Positions 52,173 through 59,027 of a DNA stretch of 64,000 nt are shown here, piece by piece. The first letter of the stretch is position 1. Every line of letters begins with the position of its first letter. This DNA comes from Micromonospora sp. U21 (lineage in GTDB: Bacteria; Actinomycetota; Actinomycetes; Mycobacteriales; Micromonosporaceae). The notes below the pieces were generated by a model. It ran no database searches, was not told the DNA's origin, and was given only the letters and a program-made list of their open reading frames with translations. Made by a program: the position numbers and the translations under genes. The stretch is from positions 1 through 64,000 of the forward strand of contig NZ_JAGPYK010000004.1 of the NCBI RefSeq assembly GCF_018070045.1, read 5' to 3'.

Positions 52173-52883
52173 ATGTGCGGCAGGTACGCGACGACCCGGA
52201 GCTCCGGCGAGCTGAGCGCGCTGTTCGAGTCGTCCGACGACACCGACGGCCGGCTCCGGCCGGACCACAACGTCGCGCCGACCGACCCGGTGCCGCTGGT
52301 CCGGGTCACCTCGGAGGGGCACCGCAGTCTCTGCGTCGGCCGCTGGGGCCTCGTGCCGCACTGGTCGCGGTCGGCCGCCGGCGCGGCTCGCATGATCAAC
52401 GCGCGGGCGGAGACGGTCGCCACCAGCCGGGCGTACGCCGGCGCGTTCGCCCGTCGCCGCTGCCTGGTCCCGGCCGACGGCTGGTACGAGTGGGTCCGCC
52501 AACCCGACGGCGGGCGGCAGGCGTACTACATGACCCCCACCGACGGCTCGGTGCTGGCCCTGGCCGGCATCTGGTCGGTCTGGGGGTCCGGGGCCGACAG
52601 CCGGCTCACCTTCAGCGTGCTGACCACCGCGGCGCTCGGCGGGCTGGCCGAGGTGCACGACCGGATGCCGGTGCTGCTGTCGCCCGAGCGGTGGTCGTCG
52701 TGGCTGGCGCCGACCGAGGAGCCGGGCCGGCTGCTCGCCCCGCCTCCGGCCGACCAGCTGGCCGGGTTGGAGATCCGCCCGGTGGGGCCGGCAGTGGGTG
52801 ATGTCCGCAACGACGGGCCGCAGTTGATCGCCCGGGTGCCGCTGGCACCGATGGTGGCACCGCAGGAGCTGACCCTGTTCTGA
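52173..52883 (+). CDS. SOS response-associated peptidase (SRAP, YedK/HMCES-like)
   Basis: A 236-residue SRAP protein that shields abasic sites in single-stranded DNA by a covalent link through Cys2. The start MCGRYATT puts the catalytic cysteine at position 2 after Met removal, which fixes ATG 52173 rather than the earlier in-frame codon. HNVAPTD, MINARAETV and EVHDRMPVLL carry the other active-site residues (Asn, Glu, His). It is divergent from aroA, as in M. tuberculosis Rv3226c. Confidence 0.93.
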   Translation: MCGRYATTRSSGELSALFESSDDTDGRLRPDHNVAPTDPVPLVRVTSEGHRSLCVGRWGLVPHWSRSAAGAARMINARAETVATSRAYAGAFARRRCLVPADGWYEWVRQPDGGRQAYYMTPTDGSVLALAGIWSVWGSGADSRLTFSVLTTAALGGLAEVHDRMPVLLSPERWSSWLAPTEEPGRLLAPPPADQLAGLEIRPVGPAVGDVRNDGPQLIARVPLAPMVAPQELTLF

Positions 52884-53078
52884 GGCCCGTGCGCATCGTC
52901 GGGCGCCGATTTGCCGGGGTTGCGGGTGTTCGTCGCCTGGCCGTTCAGTCATCTTCCCGGCAGGCACTTGTCTCGGTGTCCGGAAGTGCGATAGAACACA
53001 GCGCCGGTAGTGGGTGTCGATTCGCACGGGGCGGACGACATCCACCGATCTTGCCGGTCCCACGGGGGAGGTGGGTGG

Positions 53079-53471
53079 ATGACACGGGCGCGTATGCCCC
53101 GCCCGCACGAGGTGGCCGCGGCGCGGCGAGATCCGCGACTGCTGCGGGCCTTGCGGGAACGTCGAGAGGATGACGCGTGGCGCACCAGAGGCACATGCCA
53201 GAGCGTTGATCCGGAGACTTTCTTTCCGGCGCCGAACGAGCCGGCGGACGCCGCCGTCGCGCTGTGCCGCAGCTGCGACGTCCAGGGGTCATGCCTGGCC
53301 TGGGCGTTGGAGGTGGGTGACTGCCACGGCGTGTGGGGCGCCACGACGCCCCGCGAGCGGCGGGCGATGCTGGTGGCCTGGCGCGGCCAGGTCGAACCGG
53401 ATCCGGACGCCGCGGACGAGGCCGGCCCGCCGGTACGGGACCGTCTGCTCACCCTGGTCCCGCTGAGCTGA
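53079..53471 (+). CDS. WhiB family transcriptional regulator
   Basis: A 130-residue WhiB protein. An Fe-S cluster would be held by the cysteine in RGTCQSVDPE, the pair in CRSC and the one in GSCLAWAL. The turn motif reads GVWGATT, followed by the basic helix PRERRAMLVAWRG. It lacks the AT-hook of WhiB7 and I cannot assign it to a numbered WhiB class. ATG 53079 has a GGGGGAGGTGG site directly upstream. The gene stands alone between SRAP and a hydrolase. It may sense redox or nitric oxide like its relatives. Confidence 0.9.
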   Translation: MTRARMPRPHEVAAARRDPRLLRALRERREDDAWRTRGTCQSVDPETFFPAPNEPADAAVALCRSCDVQGSCLAWALEVGDCHGVWGATTPRERRAMLVAWRGQVEPDPDAADEAGPPVRDRLLTLVPLS

Positions 53472-53511
53472 CCACAGGCCCGGTCGGGTCCCGGGTGCCG
53501 GCCGGGCAGCG

Positions 53512-53517
53512 CAGAAT
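53512..53517 (+). promoter_or_regulatory. -10 element of the alpha/beta hydrolase gene
   Basis: CAGAAT ends 6 nt before the GTG at 53524; leaderless pattern, weaker hexamer. Confidence 0.4.
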
Positions 53518-53523
53518 GGGTCG

Positions 53524-54141
53524 GTGCCGCCCAGCGACGAGATCGAGACCCCGCGCGGTCCGGCCCGGATCGACACCGACCTGCCGGACGGGCCGGCCGC
53601 CGCGCTGCTCGTGCTCGGGCACGGTGCGGGCGGCAGCGTGGACGCGCCCGACCTGCTCGCGGTGCGCGACGCGGCCGTCGCGGCCGGTCTGGCGGTGGTG
53701 CGGGTGACCCAGCCCTACCGGGTCGCCGGCCGCCGTGCGCCGGCTCCCGCCGGGCACCTCGACGAGGCCTGGACGACGGTGCTCGCTGGGTTGCGCGACC
53801 GGCAGCCGGACGTCCCGACCCTGCTGGTCGGCGGTCGCTCCAGCGGCGCTCGGGTGGCCTGCCGGACGGCCCGTGCGGTGGGCGCGGCCGGCGTGGTCGC
53901 GCTGGCCTTTCCGCTGCACCCGCCCGGGCGGCCGGAGCGCTCCCGGGCCGCCGAGTTGGCCACCGGGCTGCCAACACTGGTGGTCAACGGCGACCGTGAC
54001 CCGTTCGGGGTGCCGGAGCCGGGGCCGGCCGTGCAGGTGGTGACCCGGCCGGGAGAGACGCACGACCTGCGCAGGGATCCGGCCGGCACGGCGGCCGCGG
54101 TGCTGGACTGGCTGCGCGCCCAGGGCTGGGCGGCCGGCTGA
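53524..54141 (+). CDS. KANL3/Tex30-type alpha/beta hydrolase
   Basis: A 205-residue small alpha/beta-hydrolase. The oxyanion/start region is LLVLGHGAGGSVDAPD, the nucleophile elbow GGRSSGAR, and the acid and base are likely the Asp in VNGDRDPF and the His in GETHDL. The family is common near sigR in actinomycetes; its substrate is unknown. GTG 53524 fits the leaderless pattern. It is soluble, without signal. Confidence 0.85.
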   Translation: MPPSDEIETPRGPARIDTDLPDGPAAALLVLGHGAGGSVDAPDLLAVRDAAVAAGLAVVRVTQPYRVAGRRAPAPAGHLDEAWTTVLAGLRDRQPDVPTLLVGGRSSGARVACRTARAVGAAGVVALAFPLHPPGRPERSRAAELATGLPTLVVNGDRDPFGVPEPGPAVQVVTRPGETHDLRRDPAGTAAAVLDWLRAQGWAAG

Positions 54142-54313
54142 TCCGGCGACCCGGGTCGGCCGGGCGAACCGTGTCCGGTGCCGGGCGCGGGTCGTTGCAT
54201 CGGATGGTGCCGCCTACCGGAATCGGACGGGCGGGGCCAAATCCTCCCAGGCCCTTCCTGGTCCCAGCGCCGGCCGTTCGCCGGGGCCGGGGCCAGGAAC
54301 GGGAGGGCGGGCC

Positions 54314-54340
54314 GGAATGCCCCACCCGTCTTCTCGCGTT
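54314..54340 (+). promoter_or_regulatory. SigR-type autoregulated promoter of sigR
   Basis: GGAAT (54314-54318) and GTT (54338-54340) are separated by 19 nt, the SigR consensus. It lies 37 bp before the GTG at 54377 that would start a longer SigR. Confidence 0.75.
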
Positions 54341-54376
54341 ACTACCCGCGGACGACTTTCTGCGAGGGGGTGACCG

Positions 54377-54577
54377 GTGCCGACCGAGACACGGAGCCGG
54401 GAACGGGACGAACGGGACGCCCGGCAGCTGAAGCAGTTGCTGGGTGGCCCGGACTGGCCCGCGACGGCGGGACCGGGCGGGGTGGGTGCGGTGAGCATGG
54501 GCACACCGACGGGAAGTGAATCTGTGGGCAGGCCCGTGCGCGTATCCTCGGCGGGAAAGCATCCGACGCGAGGGGAT
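54377..54577 (+). other. In-frame N-terminal extension of SigR (possible SigR-prime)
   Basis: GTG 54377 follows a GAGGGG site by 6-7 nt and opens a 67-codon extension ([20 protein letters not shown] and onward) in frame with sigR. In Streptomyces coelicolor a longer, unstable SigR isoform is made from the SigR-dependent promoter (family knowledge). The layout here is the same: the SigR promoter lies upstream of this start. Confidence 0.6.
54543..54548 (+). promoter_or_regulatory. Second, housekeeping-like -10 inside the sigR extension
   Basis: TATCCT lies 30 nt before the inner start at 54578, so a basal transcript for the short SigR could begin here. No clear -35 is visible. Confidence 0.35.
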
Positions 54578-55204
54578 GTGCGGTTGACCACCGAGAAGAC
54601 GGACGAGCGCAGGGCCCGTTTCGAGCGGGACGCGATGCCATTCGTCGATCAGCTCTACGCTGCTGGGCTGCGGATGACACGCAACCCGGCGGATGCCGAG
54701 GATCTGGTCCAGGAGACGTACCTGAAGGCGTACGCCGCCTTCCACCAGTTCGAGCAGGGCACCAACCTGAAGGCCTGGCTCTACCGGATCCTGACCAACA
54801 CCTACATCAACTCCTACCGCAAGCGGCAGCGCCAGCCGATCCAGGCGCCCACGGAGGAGATCACCGACTGGCAGCTCGCCGAGGCCGAGTCGCACACCTC
54901 CAGTGGGCTGCGCTCGGCGGAGACCGAGGCTCTGGACCGGCTGCCGGACAGCGACGTCAAGGAGGCCCTCCAGCAGTTGCCGGAGGATTTCCGGCTCGCC
55001 GTCTACCTCACCGACGTCGAGGGCTTCTCCTACAAGGAGGTCGCCGACATCATGGGCACGCCGATCGGCACCGTGATGTCGCGTCTGCACCGGGGCCGTC
55101 GTAATCTGCGCAAGCTGCTCGAGCAGTACGCCGGGGAGCGTGGCTTCAGTGCGGCCCGCGCCTCGAAGGGTTCGACCGCTGCCGCTGCCGGCCGGGAGGT
55201 GTGA
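54578..55204 (+). CDS. sigR: ECF sigma factor SigR (SigH), disulfide stress
   Basis: A 208-residue sigma factor of the SigR/SigH group: region 2 ([20 protein letters not shown], then [35 protein letters not shown]) and region 4 ([20 protein letters not shown], then [20 protein letters not shown]) match the mycobacterial and streptomycete proteins. It drives thiol-homeostasis genes after release from RsrA. The short start is GTG 54578 (or TTG 54584, better spaced from the GAGGGG site); a longer form from 54377 is likely too. The next gene, rsrA, follows after one base. Confidence 0.93.
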   Translation: MRLTTEKTDERRARFERDAMPFVDQLYAAGLRMTRNPADAEDLVQETYLKAYAAFHQFEQGTNLKAWLYRILTNTYINSYRKRQRQPIQAPTEEITDWQLAEAESHTSSGLRSAETEALDRLPDSDVKEALQQLPEDFRLAVYLTDVEGFSYKEVADIMGTPIGTVMSRLHRGRRNLRKLLEQYAGERGFSAARASKGSTAAAAGREV

Positions 55205-55205
55205 C

Positions 55206-55493
55206 GTGAGCTGTGGGGAGCCGCACGAGACGGACTGCCGTGAGGTGCTCGCGGAGGTCTACCTCTACCTGGATCTGGAGTGCGCCGACGAGCGGCGCTC
55301 GCTGATCCGGCACCACCTCGACGAGTGCGGGCCGTGCCTGCGCGAGTACGGGCTCGAGCAGGAGGTGCGGGCGCTGGTGGCGCGTTGCTGCGGCAACGAG
55401 ACCGCGCCGGACGAGCTGCGCGAGAGGCTGCGGGTCAAGCTCACCGAGCTGGTCGTCTTCGAGACCAGCGATTCCCGCGAACTGGCCGACTGA
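55206..55493 (+). CDS. rsrA: Zinc-containing anti-sigma factor RsrA (RshA)
   Basis: A 95-residue ZAS-family protein that binds SigR under reducing conditions and lets go when its cysteines form a disulfide. The key residues sit at Cys11, His37, Cys41 and Cys44 (HxxxCxxC), the same numbering as the known Streptomyces RsrA. Further cysteines occur at 3, 26 and in the RCCGNE segment. The GTG start lies one base after sigR, so the two are coupled. A strong terminator follows. Confidence 0.95.
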   Translation: MSCGEPHETDCREVLAEVYLYLDLECADERRSLIRHHLDECGPCLREYGLEQEVRALVARCCGNETAPDELRERLRVKLTELVVFETSDSRELAD

Positions 55494-55516
55494 CGTCGGC
55501 GTACCGAACGGACAAA

Positions 55517-55552
55517 CCGGTGGCCCGGGTCGATCTCGACCCGGGCCACCGG
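55517..55552. terminator. Bidirectional terminator between rsrA and bL37
   Basis: A near-continuous palindrome: a 17-base arm (55517-55533, begins CCGGTGGCCCGGG) is the exact complement of 55536-55552. It serves both convergent genes. Confidence 0.85.
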
Positions 55553-55612
55553 CGTTCCCGGCGTCCGCCGGGTGGGTCTGACCGGTGACGGGCCGTCGGC
55601 CCGTCGGCCCGT

Positions 55613-55687
55613 TCAGGAGTTGGGACGCTTGCCGTGGTTCGCGGCGTTCTTCTTACGTGCCTTCTTCTTGCGGGACTTCTTCGCCAT
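55613..55687 (-). CDS. 50S ribosomal protein bL37 (24 residues)
   Basis: A 24-codon gene encoding MAKKSRKKKARKKN and AANHGKRPNS, 12 of 24 residues basic. The ATG is preceded by a strong GAGGAGG site 5 nt upstream. The size, the Lys/Arg-rich start and the ANHGKRPN end match the small protein seen in mycobacterial 50S structures and named bL37. Such a gene is missed by most length cut-offs. It is transcribed toward rsrA with a shared terminator. Confidence 0.85.
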   Translation of the reverse strand: MAKKSRKKKARKKNAANHGKRPNS

Positions 55688-55913
55688 GCTGACCTCCTCG
55701 TGATGGGTCGGATCCGCCCTGCGCACGACCACACGCCGGTGCAGCTACCGGCGGCCCGGCGTCGGGTCCGACCCGCTGATGGTAGTGCGGCCGGCACCCG
55801 ACACCTTCCCTCGGGGCGGCCGGGCACGCGAGCCGCACCGCTCCACGCCCATGGTCCGCCGCCGCATGATTGGATACGTCGGCAGGCACATCGGGAAAAG
55901 GGAGGGCCTGGAC

Positions 55914-56129
55914 ATGGCCGAGGAGATCCGCGCCGAGATGGTGGCGAACGTCTGGAAGGTCGTCGCGTCGGCCGGCGACACCGTGTCCGAGGGCGACACC
56001 CTGGTGATCCTCGAGTCGATGAAGATGGAGATCCCGGTCATCGCCGAGTCCGACGGTGTGGTCAAGCAGCTCGCCGTCAACGAGGGCGATGTCGTGCAGG
56101 ACGGCGACCTCATCGCGGTGATCGATTGA
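55914..56129 (+). CDS. Biotin/lipoyl attachment protein (TB7.3-like)
   Basis: A 71-residue stand-alone biotinyl domain, the same length as mycobacterial TB7.3 (Rv3221c). The attachment site is ESMKMEIP with the biotinylated lysine at residue 37; the GDxV turns (AGDTVSEGDTL, EGDVVQDGDL) are conserved. It may serve as a carrier for an acyl-CoA carboxylase encoded elsewhere. ATG 55914 follows an AAGGGAGGG site. The GNAT gene that follows overlaps it by 4 nt. Confidence 0.93.
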   Translation: MAEEIRAEMVANVWKVVASAGDTVSEGDTLVILESMKMEIPVIAESDGVVKQLAVNEGDVVQDGDLIAVID

Positions 56130-56635
56130 GCGGCCTGCTGGTCCGGCGCGCCGACCCGGGCGACTTCCCGGCGGTGGCCCGGCTGACCGTGGCCGCGTAC
56201 GAGGCGGACGGCCAGCTCAAGGGCGAGCACGGATACGGCGCGGTGCTGGCCGACGTGTCGACCCGGGCGACCAGTGGTGAGGTGCTGGTCGCGGTGGACG
56301 AGGCGACCGGCGCGGTGCTCGGCTCGGTCACCTTCGTGCTGCCGGGCACCCCGTTCGCCGAGCTGTCCGGCCCGGGTGAGTCGGAGTTCCGGATGCTCGC
56401 GGTCGACCCGGCCGCGCAGGGCCGGGGCGTTGGCGCGGCGCTGGCCCGTGCGTGCGTCGACCGCGCGGCCGAGCTGGGCTGCACGGCCGTGGTGATCTGC
56501 GTCCGTGCGGGGATGGCCGTCTCGGCGCACCGGCTGTACGAGGGGCTCGGCTTCGTCCGTTACCCGGAGAAGGACTGGGCGCCGGTGGCGGGCGTGGACC
56601 TGCTCGGCCTGCGTCTGGAGCTGCCCCGGGGCTGA
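56126..56635 (+). CDS. GNAT family N-acetyltransferase
   Basis: A 169-residue acetyltransferase with the acetyl-CoA loop AAQGRGVGAALARAC and the C-terminal AHRLYEGLGFVRYPEKDW typical of the fold. TTG 56126 overlaps the biotinyl gene stop as TTGA, and no better start is available, so the two are probably co-translated. The amine or protein substrate is unknown. Confidence 0.88.
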   Translation: MSGLLVRRADPGDFPAVARLTVAAYEADGQLKGEHGYGAVLADVSTRATSGEVLVAVDEATGAVLGSVTFVLPGTPFAELSGPGESEFRMLAVDPAAQGRGVGAALARACVDRAAELGCTAVVICVRAGMAVSAHRLYEGLGFVRYPEKDWAPVAGVDLLGLRLELPRG

Positions 56636-56647
56636 GCCGCCGGGCGG

Positions 56648-57259
56648 TCAGCCCTGCGGGCTCCCCGGCGCTGCCGGGGTCCCACTCTCGTCGGGCTCCG
56701 CGCCGATCGCGGCCAGCAGCTCGTCGGCCACCTCCAGGGCGATCCGGCGGCGCTCGTCGTCGGTGATGTGCGGCGCCCGGACCGCGAACCAGCTGCTGTG
56801 CACCGCGAACAGCGACAGCGCGGCGCGCAGCTGGGCGGCGGGCGAGTCGTCGCCCCGGCAGAGCGCGTTGGCCAGCTCCATCATCCGGCCGCGCATCTGC
56901 TGGCCGGCGGCGAGGCTCTTGAGCACGGTCTGGTTCTGCTCGAAGAAGCGCATCACCGACGGCTGGTCGCCAGCGAACATCGTGTCGGCGTACCGGGTGA
57001 TCAGCGTGCGCCGGGTGGCCAGGGTCGCCGGCTGCGACGCGGCCCAGGCGGTCAGCGCGTCCATCCGCTCCAGCCGGTCCTCGACGAAGCTGGCGACGAT
57101 GTCGTCCTTGCTCTTGAAGTGGTAGTAGAGCGCCGCCTTGGTGACGTTGAGGCGCTCGGCGATCTCGCGCAGCGAGGTCTTCTCGTACCCCTGCTCGGTG
57201 AAGAGCTCCAGCGCGACGGCCTTGATCCGCTCGCGGGTGCCACCTGCGCTCTCCCTCAC
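56648..57259 (-). CDS. TetR family transcriptional regulator
   Basis: A 203-residue repressor with a typical N-terminal helix-turn-helix (RERIKAVALELFTEQGYEKT, then EIAERLNVTKAALYYHFKSK) and a variable ligand domain. GTG 57259 is preferred; a TTG at 57271 would add four residues. It is divergent from an MFS exporter, and the gap between them contains inverted repeats that are likely its operators. The inducer is probably a substrate of the pump. Confidence 0.92.
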   Translation of the reverse strand: MRESAGGTRERIKAVALELFTEQGYEKTSLREIAERLNVTKAALYYHFKSKDDIVASFVEDRLERMDALTAWAASQPATLATRRTLITRYADTMFAGDQPSVMRFFEQNQTVLKSLAAGQQMRGRMMELANALCRGDDSPAAQLRAALSLFAVHSSWFAVRAPHITDDERRRIALEVADELLAAIGAEPDESGTPAAPGSPQG

Positions 57260-57276
57260 CCACGCCCCCAATTGGC

Positions 57277-57328
57277 TTGACCGTCAGTTGGTGCCCAACT
57301 TACCGTGCGGCTAGTAAGGTGACTAGCC
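57277..57328. promoter_or_regulatory. Promoter and TetR operator of the MFS exporter
   Basis: TTGACC (57277-57282) and TTACCG (57300-57305), 17 nt apart, drive the exporter. GGCTAGT (57309-57315) and ACTAGCC (57322-57328) form a perfect 7-bp inverted repeat over the start point; CTTAC (57299-57303)/GTAAG (57314-57318) is an overlapping second repeat. Confidence 0.5.
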
Positions 57329-57370
57329 GGGCGACAAGTAAGTATGGCAATCCTCGGGGGGAGCTTACCC

Positions 57371-58948
57371 ATGACTCAGGCAACCCAGGCCGGCGCGCGA
57401 CCCAACGTACGGGTCGTGCTGTTCGGGCTGATGATCGCAATGATGCTCGCGATGCTCGACAACATGATCGTCAGCACCGCGCTGCCGCGAATCGTGGGCG
57501 AGTTCGGGGGCCTCGACCACTTCACGTGGGTGGTCACCGCGTACGTTCTCGGCACCACCGTCTCCACCCCCATCTGGGGCAAGCTCGGTGACCTCTACGG
57601 GCGCAAGTCGGTCTTCCTGACCTCGGTCGGCATCTTCCTGCTCGGCTCCGCGCTCTGCGGCATGGCCGGCTCGGGCATGTTGGGCGGTCCCCAGGACGGC
57701 ATGGTGCAGCTCATCGCCTTCCGGGCCGTGCAGGGTCTGGGCGCCGGTGGGCTCATGGTCGGCGTGATGGCGATCATCGGCGACCTGGTCCCGCCGCGCG
57801 AGCGCGGGCGCTACCAGGGCATGATCGCCGGCATCATGGCCATCGCCATGGTGGCCGGGCCGCTGGTCGGCGGCTTCATCACCGACCACCTCTCCTGGCG
57901 CTGGGCGTTCTACGTGAACCTGCCGCTGGGCGGCGTCGCGCTGCTTCTGCTGATCACCACCATGCACCTGCCGAAGTACCGCACCGAGCACCGGATCGAC
58001 TGGCTCGGCGCAGGCCTGCTCTCGGTCGGCATCACCGCGATCGTGCTGATCACCACCTGGGGCGGCAACGAGTACGACTGGACGTCCCCGCAGATCCTCG
58101 GCCTGGCCGTGCTGTCCGTGCTCGCGCTGGTGGCGTTCGGCCTGGTGGAACGCCGTGTCGCCGAGCCGATCCTCCCGCTGGCCCTCTTCGCCAACCGCAA
58201 CTTCGCACTGATCTCGCTGATCGGCTTCCTGCTCGGCTTCGCGATGTTCGGCGCGATGAACTTCCTGCCGCTCTACCAGCAGACCGTGCAGGGGGCCTCG
58301 GCGACCAACAGCGGCCTGCTGCTGCTGCCGCTGATGTTCGGCATGCTGGTCGTCTCCCTGGTCATCGGGCGGGCGATCACGAAGACCGGCCGGTACCGGG
58401 CGTACCCGATCATCGGTGGCGTGGTGATGACCGCGGGCATGGCACTGCTGACGCTGCTCGACACCGACACCAGCAAGCTGCAGTCCTCGCTGTACATGGT
58501 CGTGCTGGGTGCCGGCATGGGCTTCCTCATGCAGACCTCCATGCTGATCGCGCAGAACAGCGTGGAGCAGAAGGACCTCGGCGCGGCCAGCGGCGCGGCC
58601 ACCTTCTTCCGGTCGATCGGCGGCTCGTTCGGCATCTCCCTGTTCGGCGCGATCTTCGCCAGCCGGCTGGCCGTCTCCAGCGCGGGCGGCGCCTTCGGTG
58701 GCGAGGGCGGCGGGATGGATCTGGAGAAGCTCAAGGAGCTGCCCGCCCAGGCGCGTGAGCTGGTGCTCGGCGGTCTCGCCGACGCGATCTCAAACGTCTT
58801 CCTCTGGGCGGTGCTGTTCACCATCGCGATCCCGGTGCTCGCCTGGTTCATCAAGGAGATCCCGCTGCGCACCGCGAACGAGGTGCCGGCACAGGCCACC
58901 CCCGAGGAAGAAGCCGAGATCGCTCTCGGCCGGGCCACGGTCGCCTGA
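57371..58948 (+). CDS. DHA2-family (EmrB/QacA-type) drug exporter
   Basis: A 525-residue MFS proton antiporter with about 14 membrane helices, typical of DHA2. The motif-D1-like LDNMIVSTALPRIVGEF follows helix 1, and motif A reads GKLGDLYGRKSVF between helices 2 and 3. The charged tail (PEEEAEIAL) is cytosolic. ATG 57371 has a GGGGGAG site; ATG 57344 is too early. It is probably repressed by the divergent TetR gene and pumps out a drug-like compound. Confidence 0.93.
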   Translation: MTQATQAGARPNVRVVLFGLMIAMMLAMLDNMIVSTALPRIVGEFGGLDHFTWVVTAYVLGTTVSTPIWGKLGDLYGRKSVFLTSVGIFLLGSALCGMAGSGMLGGPQDGMVQLIAFRAVQGLGAGGLMVGVMAIIGDLVPPRERGRYQGMIAGIMAIAMVAGPLVGGFITDHLSWRWAFYVNLPLGGVALLLLITTMHLPKYRTEHRIDWLGAGLLSVGITAIVLITTWGGNEYDWTSPQILGLAVLSVLALVAFGLVERRVAEPILPLALFANRNFALISLIGFLLGFAMFGAMNFLPLYQQTVQGASATNSGLLLLPLMFGMLVVSLVIGRAITKTGRYRAYPIIGGVVMTAGMALLTLLDTDTSKLQSSLYMVVLGAGMGFLMQTSMLIAQNSVEQKDLGAASGAATFFRSIGGSFGISLFGAIFASRLAVSSAGGAFGGEGGGMDLEKLKELPAQARELVLGGLADAISNVFLWAVLFTIAIPVLAWFIKEIPLRTANEVPAQATPEEEAEIALGRATVA

Positions 58949-58964
58949 CCCCGACACCCACCCA

Positions 58965-58997
58965 CGCCGCGTCGTCCCCTCCGGGGACGGCGCGGCG
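58965..58997. terminator. Terminator between the exporter and the TPR gene
   Basis: CGCCGCGTCGTCCCC (58965-58979) pairs with GGGGACGGCGCGGCG (58983-58997), 15 bp including one G-T, 3-nt loop. Confidence 0.75.
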
Positions 58998-59027
58998 CGT
59001 CGTTCACGAGGTCGCGAGTACCGGGGG

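Noticed and set aside
55517..55552. Operator for SigR or a redox regulator
   Set aside because: Position after two convergent stop codons and full self-complementarity fit a terminator better.
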